Shown here in pieces: positions 38,549 to 46,737 of a stretch of 49,288 nucleotides of DNA (position 1 is the stretch's first letter; the number at the start of each line of letters is the position of its first letter). This stretch comes from an uncultured Porphyromonadaceae bacterium (GTDB lineage Bacteria; Bacteroidota; Bacteroidia; Bacteroidales; Muribaculaceae). Location of the stretch: contig CAMWLS010000014.1 of NCBI GenBank assembly GCA_947175205.1, positions 1-49,288 on the forward strand, in the 5' to 3' direction. The notes below the pieces were generated by a model. It was not told where the DNA came from. It saw only the letters and a list, made by a program, of their open reading frames with translations, and searched no databases. A program made the position numbers and the translations under genes.

Positions 38549-38743
38549 TATCTTACTCGTGCCAGAGATGTTTCCGGACATGCCGGAAACATCTTATGGT
38601 GTGAGAGCTGCAGCATAAGGCCGTGACCCTCTTTATCCGGCTAAGCGTTTAGCGAGAGCGAGTTGACGCCGTACTGCCTGAGCGGGGCCCGGACCGGAAG
38701 CAGCAGTTTTCTTAAATAAGTAACCAAAGAATAACTAGAGACA
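38549..38743 (+). other. Spacer with strong hairpin between rpsE and rpmD
   Basis: AGATGTTTCCGG (38566-38577) pairs perfectly with 38583-38594 over 12 bp with a 5-nt loop. About 150 further bases with GC-rich segments follow (for example GAGCGGGGCCCGGACCGG around 38680-38697) before rpmD. No T-run directly after the hairpin. Possible regulatory RNA (inference). Confidence 0.5.
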
Positions 38744-38923
38744 ATGGCACAGATAGCTATTAAACAGATTAAGAGCCGCATCAATTGCCCCGCAGTTCAG
38801 AAGCGCACCCTTGACGCTCTTGGTCTGAAGAAAATGAACCACACTGTGGTTAAGGAGAATACCCCCTCAGTAATGGGTATGGTGAAGAAGGTACATCATC
38901 TGGTACAGGTGACTAACCTTTAA
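38744..38923 (+). CDS. rpmD: Ribosomal protein L30
   Basis: Small 50S protein, 59 residues, beginning MAQIAIKQIKSRINCP and continuing with RTLDALGLKKMNHTVV, the L30 core, and ending HHLVQVTNL. Read directly from the sequence; position between rpsE and rplO is the standard one. Confidence 0.95.
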   Translation: MAQIAIKQIKSRINCPAVQKRTLDALGLKKMNHTVVKENTPSVMGMVKKVHHLVQVTNL

Positions 38924-38961
38924 TTAATGAATAAAAAGAACTTAAAAGCATAAATTTTACT

Positions 38962-39414
38962 ATGAACTTAAGTAATCTTCAGCCTGCTTTAGGCTCAGTA
39001 AAGCACGGAAAGCGTGTAGGCCGTGGTGCAGGCTCAGGAAAGGGCGGAACATCAACCCGTGGACACAAGGGTGCAAAATCACGCTCAGGCTACAGCCGTA
39101 AAATCGGTTTTGAAGGCGGTCAGATGCCTCTGCAGCGTCGTCTTCCCAAATTTGGCTTTAAGAACATTAACCGCAAGGCATACAAGCCCATTAACCTGGA
39201 TCTGCTGGAAGTACTGGCTGAGCAGAAGGGCCTGACCACCATAGGACTGGCGCAGTTACGCGAAGCAGGCTATGTAAATGCCAACAGCCTGGTGAAAATC
39301 CTGGCTAACGGAACCCTGAATCACGCGCTGACTGTTGAGGCTCACGCCTTCTCTGCAGCAGCACAGGCAGCTATTGAAGCAGCCGGTGGTTCCGTAAACA
39401 AGCTTGAAGCATAA
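38962..39414 (+). CDS. rplO: Ribosomal protein L15
   Basis: 50S protein with a glycine- and arginine-rich N-terminal half (KRVGRGAGSGKGGTSTRGHKG, then GQMPLQRRLPKFGF) and a globular C-terminal part ending with AAGGSVNKLEA. 150 residues. Confidence 0.97.
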   Translation: MNLSNLQPALGSVKHGKRVGRGAGSGKGGTSTRGHKGAKSRSGYSRKIGFEGGQMPLQRRLPKFGFKNINRKAYKPINLDLLEVLAEQKGLTTIGLAQLREAGYVNANSLVKILANGTLNHALTVEAHAFSAAAQAAIEAAGGSVNKLEA

Positions 39415-39435
39415 TCTGACCTTATACTTATTCTA

Positions 39436-40767
39436 ATGAGATTTGTTCAAACTCTTAAAAACATCTGGTCCATTGAGGAACTGAAGAAGCGTATTACCAT
39501 CACTCTGCTTCTGGTTCTGGTGTACCGCCTGGGATGTTATGTAGTGCTTCCGGGTATCTCGCCCGCCGCTATTGACGCCCTGAGCAAGTTCACCAGCGAG
39601 AGTGGTCTTATGCAGCTTCTGGATATGTTCTCAGGTGGCGCTTTCTCACAGGCATCTATCTTTGCTCTTGGTATCATGCCATACATCACAGCATCCATTG
39701 TGATTCAGCTGTGCGGTATGATTCTTCCCAGCTTCCAGAAAATGCAGCGTGAGGGCGAGAGCGGCCGCCAGAAACTGAACCAGTATACACGTTATCTGAC
39801 CGTCCTGATTCTTGTGCTTCAGGCTCCGGCTTACCTTGTGAATCTTCAGATTCAGGCTCAGGGTGCCATCAGTCTTTCAGTATGGACCATAGCATACCTG
39901 ACCATCATCCTCGCAGCAGGCTCCATGTTCATCATGTGGCTGGGCGAGCGCATAACTGACCGCGGTATCGGAAACGGTATCTCGTTCATAATCCTGGTGG
40001 GCATCATTGCCCGTCTCCCAAGTGCTCTGTGGGACGAGTTATATACCCGTCTGCCTCACTCAGCATCAGGCCAGGGCGGTCTGGTTATGTTCCTGGTAGA
40101 AGTGGTACTGCTGTTTGCCGTGACTATATTTGCAGTGCTTCTGGTTCAGGGTACACGTAAAGTTCCCGTACAGTATGCAAAGCGTATCATTGGCAACCGT
40201 CAGTACGGCGGTGCACGTCAGTACATTCCCTTAAAGGTTAATGCTGCCGGTGTGATGCCCATAATCTTTGCACAGGCCATTATGTTCATTCCTATGACTG
40301 TTGCCGGTTTCCGTGGCGCCAGTGGTTTCTGGGGCTCTTTTACCAATATCAACAGCTTTGGATATAACTTTGTATTCTTCATACTCATTGTTGCCTTCAC
40401 TTACTTCTACACCGCCATTACAGTGCGTCCCACTCAGATGGCTGAAGATATGAAGCGTAACAACGGCTTCATCCCCGGCGTTAAGCCAGGTAAGAAGACT
40501 GCTGAGTATCTTGATTCCATAATGTCACGCATCACACTGCCCGGATCCATCTTCCTGGGCGTGGTTGCCATTCTTCCTGCGTTTGCACGCTTCTTTGGCA
40601 TCAATCAGAGCTTTGCCCAGTTCTTTGGCGGTACTTCACTGCTGATTATGGTGGGTGTTGTTCTTGATACTCTGCAGCAGGTGGAATCGCACCTTATGAT
40701 GCATCATTATGATGGTCTTATGAAGGAAGGTAAAATCAAGGGCCGCACTACCGGCCAGGGTTACTGA
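39436..40767 (+). CDS. secY: Protein translocase subunit SecY
   Basis: Pore subunit of the Sec translocon in the inner membrane. Ten hydrophobic segments; ALGIMPYITASIVIQL, ERITDRGIGNGISFII, and the cytoplasmic loops with PVQYAKRIIGNRQYGGARQYIPLKVNAAGVMPIIFA and KPGKKTAEYLDSIMSRITLPG are diagnostic. 443 residues. In the usual spc-operon position, before map. Confidence 0.97.
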   Translation: MRFVQTLKNIWSIEELKKRITITLLLVLVYRLGCYVVLPGISPAAIDALSKFTSESGLMQLLDMFSGGAFSQASIFALGIMPYITASIVIQLCGMILPSFQKMQREGESGRQKLNQYTRYLTVLILVLQAPAYLVNLQIQAQGAISLSVWTIAYLTIILAAGSMFIMWLGERITDRGIGNGISFIILVGIIARLPSALWDELYTRLPHSASGQGGLVMFLVEVVLLFAVTIFAVLLVQGTRKVPVQYAKRIIGNRQYGGARQYIPLKVNAAGVMPIIFAQAIMFIPMTVAGFRGASGFWGSFTNINSFGYNFVFFILIVAFTYFYTAITVRPTQMAEDMKRNNGFIPGVKPGKKTAEYLDSIMSRITLPGSIFLGVVAILPAFARFFGINQSFAQFFGGTSLLIMVGVVLDTLQQVESHLMMHHYDGLMKEGKIKGRTTGQGY

Positions 40768-40811
40768 TTGCTGAAACACGGAAGTAAACACAACAATAGT
40801 TCTTCAGTATA

Positions 40812-41630
40812 ATGATATATCTCAAGACACCGGCTGAAGTGGAACAGATGCGCGCTGCCAATGATTTATGCAGCCGTACACTTGGCGAAGTGGCCAAGTG
40901 GATTCAGCCCGGAGTTACCACACGCAAACTTGACACCATTGCCCGCGAGTTTATCCGGGACAATGGTGGCAAGCCTGCTTGTTTAGGTTATCAGGGTTTC
41001 CCGGGCACACTGTGTATAGAGGTTAATGAAACCGTGGTTCACGGGTTCCCCTCTTCACGAGTGTTGGAGGAAGGTGATATTGTGGGAACTGATCTTGTGG
41101 TTGAGAAAGACGGATTTATGGGCGACAGCTGTTATACCTTTGCGGTAGGACAGGTGGATGAAAAGGTCATGAATCTTTGCCGTACCACACTTGAGTCACT
41201 CTATGTTGGAATAGAAGCCTGTGTCCCCGGCAAGAGAATAGGAGACATAGCAAACGCTATCCAGACATACTGTGAGAAGCGCGGTTACAGCGTTGTGCGT
41301 GAGATGTGCGGACACGGTATAGGACGTCATATGCATGAGGATCCTGAGGTCCCTAATTACGGCCGGCGCGGTACAGGTGCTGTCATTCGTAACGGTATGT
41401 GTATCGCCATAGAACCCATGATTAATCTGGGGAGCCGCAATATAGTGATAGAACGTGACGGATGGACATGCCGTACCAAAGACCGCAAGCCTTCAGCGCA
41501 CTATGAGCACACACTGGCCATAGTGGACGGCGAGGTACAAGTATTGACAACATTTGACTATATACATCAGGCCATAGGAAACCGTTTTGAACTTCCGGCT
41601 ATAACAGAAACTAAACCTTCAGAAGAATAA
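40812..41630 (+). CDS. map: Methionine aminopeptidase type I
   Basis: Removes the initiator methionine from nascent proteins. Metal ligands are intact: D94 (in GTDLVV), D105 (GDSCYTF), H168 (CGHGIGR), E201 (AIEPM) and E232 (YEHTLAI); H77 in VVHGFP is the substrate-site histidine. 272 residues. Co-occurrence with secY and infA in the superoperon is common in Bacteroidetes and Firmicutes. Confidence 0.96.
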   Translation: MIYLKTPAEVEQMRAANDLCSRTLGEVAKWIQPGVTTRKLDTIAREFIRDNGGKPACLGYQGFPGTLCIEVNETVVHGFPSSRVLEEGDIVGTDLVVEKDGFMGDSCYTFAVGQVDEKVMNLCRTTLESLYVGIEACVPGKRIGDIANAIQTYCEKRGYSVVREMCGHGIGRHMHEDPEVPNYGRRGTGAVIRNGMCIAIEPMINLGSRNIVIERDGWTCRTKDRKPSAHYEHTLAIVDGEVQVLTTFDYIHQAIGNRFELPAITETKPSEE

Positions 41631-41634
41631 ATAA

Positions 41635-41853
41635 ATGGCGAAGCAAGCAGCAATAGAGCAGGACGGCACCATAGTAGAGGCATTATCAAATGCCATGTTC
41701 CGCGTGGAGCTGGAAAACGGCCATGAAATTACGGCTCATATCTCCGGCAAAATGCGCATGCATTACATTAAGATTCTGCCCGGTGACCGCGTACGCGTTG
41801 AAATGTCACCGTATGACCTATCCAAGGGCCGTATAGCATTCCGTTATAAATAA
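41635..41853 (+). CDS. infA: Translation initiation factor IF-1
   Basis: 72-residue OB-fold factor that blocks the A site during initiation. [66 protein letters not shown] covers the family's whole pattern; 4 nt after map. Confidence 0.97.
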   Translation: MAKQAAIEQDGTIVEALSNAMFRVELENGHEITAHISGKMRMHYIKILPGDRVRVEMSPYDLSKGRIAFRYK

Positions 41854-41880
41854 TATAAACAAAACCATATACTAAAAGCA

Positions 41881-41997
41881 ATGAAAGTAAGAGCCTCAGT
41901 TAAGAAGCGCACCCCGGACAGTAAGATAGTACGTCGCAAGGGGCGTCTTTATGTAATCAACAAAAAAAATCCTAAATTTAAACAGCGTCAAGGATAA
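41881..41997 (+). CDS. rpmJ: Ribosomal protein L36 (zinc-free form)
   Basis: 38 residues beginning [19 protein letters not shown] and ending with NPKFKQRQG. The four zinc-ligand positions (CxxC, C, H) carry other residues, so it is the C-minus form normal for Bacteroidetes. Standard position between infA and rpsM. Confidence 0.96.
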   Translation: MKVRASVKKRTPDSKIVRRKGRLYVINKKNPKFKQRQG

Positions 41998-42105
41998 TAA
42001 TTGTCTGATAAGAACGTTATGACTTAATGGAGTAATGTCAAGGACTCCGGATATTTAACAAAGACCATAACGCAGAAATCAGCAAAAAGCAACTAAAAGC
42101 AAAAT
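41998..42105 (+). other. Structured spacer between rpmJ and rpsM
   Basis: CGTTATG (42015-42021) pairs with CATAACG (42066-42072) and encloses GGAGT/ACTCC (42029-42033 with 42044-42048). Two nested helices of this kind before rpsM recall the alpha-operon leader that S4 binds in E. coli, but the likeness is only in position. Confidence 0.45.
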
Positions 42106-42486
42106 ATGGCAGTACGTATAGTGGGAGTTGACCTCCCCCAGAACAAACGAGGTGAGATTGCGCTTACCTACATTTTCGGTATCGGCCGCAGCGCAGCCAA
42201 GGCTATCCTTGCTAAAGCCGATGTTGATGTTAATATCAAGGTAAAAGACTGGACAGATGCTCAGGCAGCTAAGGTGCGTGAGGTTATCAGCTCTGACTAT
42301 AAGGTAGAGGGTGACCTGCGTAGCGAGATTCAGCTGAACATCAAGCGTCTGATGGATATAGGTTGCTACCGTGGCATCCGTCACCGTAACGGCTTACCCG
42401 TTCGCGGCCAGTCAACTAAGAACAATGCCCGTACACGTAAGGGCCGCAAGAAGACTGTTGCTAACAAGAAAAAAGCAACTAAGTAA
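42106..42486 (+). CDS. rpsM: Ribosomal protein S13
   Basis: 30S head protein. [27 protein letters not shown] start and [29 protein letters not shown] end. 126 residues. Confidence 0.97.
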   Translation: MAVRIVGVDLPQNKRGEIALTYIFGIGRSAAKAILAKADVDVNIKVKDWTDAQAAKVREVISSDYKVEGDLRSEIQLNIKRLMDIGCYRGIRHRNGLPVRGQSTKNNARTRKGRKKTVANKKKATK

Positions 42487-42571
42487 TAAGCGCTAATAAC
42501 TGTCCCCCACGGACAGAGAACATTTACTCAACTCATCTGGAAAACCCCAAGAGAGAATTTTAAAAGAAATT

Positions 42572-42961
42572 ATGGCAAAAAAAACAGTCGCAGCTAAGAA
42601 GAGAAACGTAAAGGTTGGTGCAGAAGGCCAGCTGCACGTTCACTCATCTTTCAACAACATCATTGTATGCCTCGCCAACAGTGAAGGTCAGGTTATCTCC
42701 TGGTCATCGGCAGGTAAAATGGGCTTCCGCGGCAGCAAGAAGAACACTCCCTATGCTGCACAGATGGCTGCTCAGGACTGCGCCAAGATCGCATATGATT
42801 TAGGTCTTCGCAGTGTAAAAGCATACGTTAAGGGACCGGGTAACGGCCGTGAGAGTGCAATCCGTACCATTGACGGAGCAGGTATAAAGGTAACAGAAAT
42901 TATTGACGTTACCCCGCTGCCCCACAACGGTTGTCGTCCCCCCAAACGCAGAAGAGTTTAA
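42572..42961 (+). CDS. rpsK: Ribosomal protein S11
   Basis: 30S platform protein. [43 protein letters not shown] and the end [18 protein letters not shown]. 129 residues. Confidence 0.97.
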   Translation: MAKKTVAAKKRNVKVGAEGQLHVHSSFNNIIVCLANSEGQVISWSSAGKMGFRGSKKNTPYAAQMAAQDCAKIAYDLGLRSVKAYVKGPGNGRESAIRTIDGAGIKVTEIIDVTPLPHNGCRPPKRRRV

Positions 42962-43271
42962 TAATCAGTTCCGGCACATGACGTGCATCAGCCGCCATAA
43001 GGAAATGACCGCGTTATGTGCTGCCTCTGCTTTCCACTTTTAGTAAATAAACAACAAACAAATTAAACGTATCCTTGGAGTGAAGATAGTCTGACCGCGT
43101 TGAGGGCTGCCAGCAAACTTGACGAAACACCTATCGGAGCCTCGTGCGTGAATAGACCATAATTTTTATCACCTCTCTATGGTCGCGGCTGCACAAGCGG
43201 AGCTTACCGGGCTTTCAACAGCCAGCTTATCTGTTAACAGCACTCCGGGATAAAACTGATTTTTAACTACA
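42962..43271 (+). other. 310-base spacer before rpsD, candidate S4 leader
   Basis: No ORF. GACCATA (43155-43161) pairs with TATGGTC (43178-43184), and further GC-rich segments occur at about 43090-43150 and 43185-43255. Such a long gap inside a compact operon, exactly in front of rpsD, suggests an autoregulatory RNA. S4-binding leaders of the alpha operon are known in other phyla; I cannot test for a match. Confidence 0.45.
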
Positions 43272-43877
43272 ATGGCAAGATATACAGGTCCCAAAACCAA
43301 AATCGCCCGTAAGTTCGGAGAACCTATCTTCGGTCCGGATAAAGTACTTCAGCGCCGTAACTTCCCCCCCGGCCAGCATGGCCAGAACAAGCGCCGCAAG
43401 ACATCAGAATACGGTGTCCAGCTGCGTGAGAAGCAGAAAGCCAAATATACTTATGGAGTACTGGAGAAACAGTTCCGTAATCTGTTTAACAAGGCTTCAC
43501 GCCTGAAAGGTATCACCGGTGAAATCCTGCTGCAGCTTCTGGAAAGCCGTCTGGATAACGTGGTATACCGTCTGGGTATTGCTCCCACACGTGCAGCAGC
43601 GCGTCAGATGGTTCTGCACCGTCACATCACTGTTAACGGTAAGGTTGTTAACATTGCAAGCTATCAGACACAGCCCGGTGACGTGGTGGGTGTACGTGAG
43701 AAGTCAAAATCACTTGAAGTAATTGCTGACCATCTGGCAGGCTTTAACCACTCAAAATATCCCTGGATAGAGTGGGATGAGGCTCAGAAAGCAGGCAAAT
43801 TCCTTCATGTACCCGCTCGCGAAGACATTCCTGAGAACATCAAGGAGCAGCTTATCGTCGAGTTATATTCTAAGTAA
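43272..43877 (+). CDS. rpsD: Ribosomal protein S4
   Basis: 16S 5'-domain protein and classical operon regulator. [19 protein letters not shown] start, zinc-free N-terminus, then [30 protein letters not shown] and the S4 RNA-binding domain [36 protein letters not shown]. 201 residues. Confidence 0.98.
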   Translation: MARYTGPKTKIARKFGEPIFGPDKVLQRRNFPPGQHGQNKRRKTSEYGVQLREKQKAKYTYGVLEKQFRNLFNKASRLKGITGEILLQLLESRLDNVVYRLGIAPTRAAARQMVLHRHITVNGKVVNIASYQTQPGDVVGVREKSKSLEVIADHLAGFNHSKYPWIEWDEAQKAGKFLHVPAREDIPENIKEQLIVELYSK

Positions 43878-43901
43878 TAACGCATTAAATCTCTAAAATC
43901 C

Positions 43902-44894
43902 ATGGCTATATTAGCATTCCAAAAACCTGACAAGGTGCTCATGTTGGAAGCCGATAACTTCTACGGCAAATTTGAGTTCAAACCGTTGGAGCCGGGCTAT
44001 GGTATCACTGTGGGCAATGCCCTGCGCCGTGTTTTGCTCTCTTCACTTGAGGGCTATGCCATCTCTTCCATTAAGATTGATGGCGTAAAGCATGAGTTTG
44101 ATACTATTCCCGGAGTTAAGGAAGATGTAACCAACATCATCCTCAATCTCAAAAAGGTGGATCTCAAGCAAGTGGTGGAAGATACTGACTTTGAACGTGC
44201 CACAATTACCGTGTCAGGTAAAGAGGTGTTCAAGGCCGGTGACATAGGTAACGCGCTTTCAGGTTTTGATGTTATGAATCCTGAGCAGGTTATATGTCAT
44301 TTGGATTCAGGAGCAAGTTTTACCATTGTACTTACAGTCAACAAGGGCCGCAGCTGGATTCCCGCTGAGGAAAATGAAGTGCCCGGTGATGATATTAACG
44401 TCATTGCCATTGACTCAACTTACACTCCCATAAAGAATGTAAAGTACACAGTAGAAAACTTCCGCGTTGACCAGAAAACCGACTACGACAAGCTTACACT
44501 TGAAATAACCACTAATGGTTCCATTCTTCCCAAGGACGCCCTTAAGGAAGCCGCTAAGATACTTATTCACCACTTCATGATGTTCTCAGATGAGAAGATT
44601 ACTCTGGAGACTGCTGAGGTTGACCAGAACGAGGAGTTTGATGAAGAAGTACTCAAGATGCGTCAGCTGCTCAAGAGCAAGCTTACTGACATGAACCTGT
44701 CAGTACGTGCTCTGAACTGCCTTAAGAGCGCTGAGGTGGAGACTCTGGCTGAGTTAGTGGTATTCAACAAGAATGACCTCCTTAAATTCCGTAATTTCGG
44801 TAAGAAGTCACTGACAGAACTTGAAGACTTACTGGTAAGCCTTAATCTGTCTTTCGGAATGGATATTTCAAAGTACAAATTAGATAAAGAGTAA
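43902..44894 (+). CDS. rpoA: RNA polymerase alpha subunit
   Basis: Assembles RNA polymerase and contacts regulators. N-terminal domain (1-230): [23 protein letters not shown] and [11 protein letters not shown]-terminal domain (about 250-320): [46 protein letters not shown]. 330 residues. Confidence 0.98.
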   Translation: MAILAFQKPDKVLMLEADNFYGKFEFKPLEPGYGITVGNALRRVLLSSLEGYAISSIKIDGVKHEFDTIPGVKEDVTNIILNLKKVDLKQVVEDTDFERATITVSGKEVFKAGDIGNALSGFDVMNPEQVICHLDSGASFTIVLTVNKGRSWIPAEENEVPGDDINVIAIDSTYTPIKNVKYTVENFRVDQKTDYDKLTLEITTNGSILPKDALKEAAKILIHHFMMFSDEKITLETAEVDQNEEFDEEVLKMRQLLKSKLTDMNLSVRALNCLKSAEVETLAELVVFNKNDLLKFRNFGKKSLTELEDLLVSLNLSFGMDISKYKLDKE

Positions 44895-44909
44895 TCAGAC
44901 CCATCAAAG

Positions 44910-45407
44910 ATGAGACACAATAAAAAATTCAATCATCTTAGCCGTACCAAGGCGCATCGTGACGCACTTCTGGCTAACATGACTATTGCACTGATTCTTC
45001 GCAAGCGCATTTTCACTACTCTGGCAAAAGCTAAGGCACTGCGTGTTTATGCCGAACCCCTGATTAACCGCGCAAAAGAAGACACCACTAATAACCGTCG
45101 TGTTGTTTTCAGCTACCTCCAGAACAAGGAAGCCGTTAAGGAACTTTTTGGTGAGATAGCAGCAAAGATAGCAGACCGTCCCGGTGGCTACACCCGTATT
45201 CTGAAGACAGGCAACCGCCTTGGTGATAATGCCAAGACTTGCTTCATTGAGTTAGTGGATTATAACGAGGCCATGCTTAAGGCTAAGGATGAGGCCAAGA
45301 GCAAGAAGACTCGCCGTTCACGCAAGTCTAAAAAGACTGCCGCTCCTGAAGCCGCTGTAGAAAAGGCTGCAGAAGAAGCTACAAAAGAACTCCCAGCAGC
45401 AGAATAA
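44910..45407 (+). CDS. rplQ: Ribosomal protein L17
   Basis: 50S protein near the exit tunnel. [24 protein letters not shown] start and [22 protein letters not shown] charged, alanine- and lysine-rich tail of about 40 residues makes it longer (165) than E. coli L17 (127), as in other Bacteroidetes. Last gene of the superoperon. Confidence 0.97.
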   Translation: MRHNKKFNHLSRTKAHRDALLANMTIALILRKRIFTTLAKAKALRVYAEPLINRAKEDTTNNRRVVFSYLQNKEAVKELFGEIAAKIADRPGGYTRILKTGNRLGDNAKTCFIELVDYNEAMLKAKDEAKSKKTRRSRKSKKTAAPEAAVEKAAEEATKELPAAE

Positions 45408-45428
45408 TCTGAGGTTTGGAAAATATTA

Positions 45429-45468
45429 AGAGGGTGTGTCAAATGCAAATTTGATGCACCCTCTTTTT
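45429..45468 (+). terminator. Terminator of the ribosomal superoperon
   Basis: A 16-bp stem (45429-45444 with 45449-45464, two G-T pairs) closes a GCAA tetraloop (45445-45448) and is followed by T residues. A GNRA-capped stem of this length is a very stable terminator. Confidence 0.92.
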
Positions 45469-45785
45469 AGTGTGTAAGGATGTGCAAGTTGCGGGGCACT
45501 GAGGATGAGACTGATAGAAGCATACAGAAGTATGAGACCGAAGCCTAATACAAAAAGTGACGCTGCAGATGGCTTATGGTGGCCCACCGCCATGATTTGT
45601 GCAGGACGCGTACTGCCGCAGTTTATAACTGATAAGTCCGCAATTATTTAGTGAGTAACGCCACGTTCTCAGGAGTTACCCATATTGGGTCCTACATATA
45701 CAGTCTTTTATATACAGTCTTACTTATATTTTTCTGCATAACTTTATTAAAGGCCTGAAATGTGCGGAAGATAGATTTTTATTCT
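45469..45785. other. Gap before wza with direct repeat
   Basis: Part of a 509-base gene-free stretch (45408-45916). No ORF or RNA gene seen. ATATACAGTCTT occurs twice (45696-45707 and 45710-45721), starting 14 bp apart. It lies 65-90 bp upstream of the wza -7 box and could bind a regulator. Confidence 0.45.
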
Positions 45786-45793
45786 TATATTTG
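45761..45793 (+). promoter_or_regulatory. Promoter of wza-wzc
   Basis: TATATTTG (45786-45793) is a consensus -7 box. The -33 region has only TGTG (45761-45764) at 21 bp, so the promoter is probably weak or activator-dependent. Predicted start near 45800. Confidence 0.55.
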
Positions 45794-45804
45794 CAGTCAT
45801 GTTT

Positions 45805-45826
45805 GCCCCGGGAGTGGGGCTTTATT
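45805..45826 (+). terminator. Possible attenuator in the wza leader
   Basis: GCCCC (45805-45809) pairs with GGGGC (45816-45820) and TTTATT follows. It lies a few bases after the predicted transcription start and about 90 bases before wza, so it could act as an attenuator. Capsule operons in Bacteroides use NusG-like UpxY antiterminators at leaders, but no upxY gene is visible here. Confidence 0.4.
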
Positions 45827-45916
45827 AATGAGGAAGGCAATAAATGACGGCGACATACGTTAATTTATTAAAAATTTCTATTTCTAAGAAGGTATAGACC
45901 TATATCAAATAAGCCA

Positions 45917-46729
45917 ATGAAAACAATGCGTACACTGTGCATGGCTGCAGCTGTGGCACTTATGATGGGGGTAAGCTCTTGCTCTACATCAAAAACTGTA
46001 CTCCCTTACTTTACAGATATTGCTGAAATACAGGAAGGTACACTTCCGGATATGGATTATGTTCCGGTTATTCAACCTGATGATATGTTGAATATAACTG
46101 TCACATCACTTAATCCTGAAGCCACTATCATTTACAATACCCCGGCTTTCAATGCTTCCAATGGCAGTATGACGCAGATAAGCACCAATCTCAATGTGCT
46201 TGAGTATATGGTCAATGCCAATGGCGATATAAATTTCCCTATTCTGGGTACCATTCATGTGGGCGGCATGACCACCCAGCAGTTGCAGGAATATCTTGAG
46301 AAGCGTATAAGTGCGGATGTAGAGGACCCCAGTGTTACGGTTCGTCTTACCAACTTCACAGTAGTGGTGACAGGTGAAGTCAACAGGCCCGGACGTCAGT
46401 CCGTAAACAGAGAGCGTTACAGTATTCTTGACGCCCTTGCCCAGGCCGGAGATCTGACCCCTTATGGTGAGCGTAACAATATCCTGCTGGTGCGTGAAGA
46501 AAACGGTAAACGTAAATATGTGCGCCTGAATATGAATGATTCAGAAGTACTGACCTCGCCCTATTTTTACCTGCGTCAGAATGACTATATTTATGTAGAG
46601 CCTAACAAAGTACGCGAGGCGAATGCCAAGTATAACACAGACAACGCTTACAAGCTCTCACTGGCATCAACCGTAGTAAGCGGAGCGGCTGCAATAATTT
46701 CACTGGTAATAGCACTTGTTGTTAAATAA
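45917..46729 (+). CDS. wza: Polysaccharide export outer-membrane lipoprotein (Wza family)
   Basis: Forms the outer-membrane channel for capsular or exopolysaccharide. Signal peptide with lipobox VSSC, lipidated at C22. Poly_export domain at about 50-140 (PDDMLNITVTSLNPEA, VNANGDINFPILGTIHVGGMTTQQLQEYLEKRI), then an SLBB domain (VVVTGEVNRPGRQSVNRERYSILDALAQAGDLTPYGERNNILLVRE). A hydrophobic helix at about 246-268 ends the protein, as expected for the outer-membrane-spanning alpha barrel. 270 residues. Directly followed by wzc (8 nt). Confidence 0.93.
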   Translation: MKTMRTLCMAAAVALMMGVSSCSTSKTVLPYFTDIAEIQEGTLPDMDYVPVIQPDDMLNITVTSLNPEATIIYNTPAFNASNGSMTQISTNLNVLEYMVNANGDINFPILGTIHVGGMTTQQLQEYLEKRISADVEDPSVTVRLTNFTVVVTGEVNRPGRQSVNRERYSILDALAQAGDLTPYGERNNILLVREENGKRKYVRLNMNDSEVLTSPYFYLRQNDYIYVEPNKVREANAKYNTDNAYKLSLASTVVSGAAAIISLVIALVVK

Positions 46730-46737
46730 GTTCATCC

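Noticed and set aside
45696-45721. Direct repeat as the start of a CRISPR array
   Set aside because: Only two 12-bp units with 2 bases between; no spacers and no cas genes.
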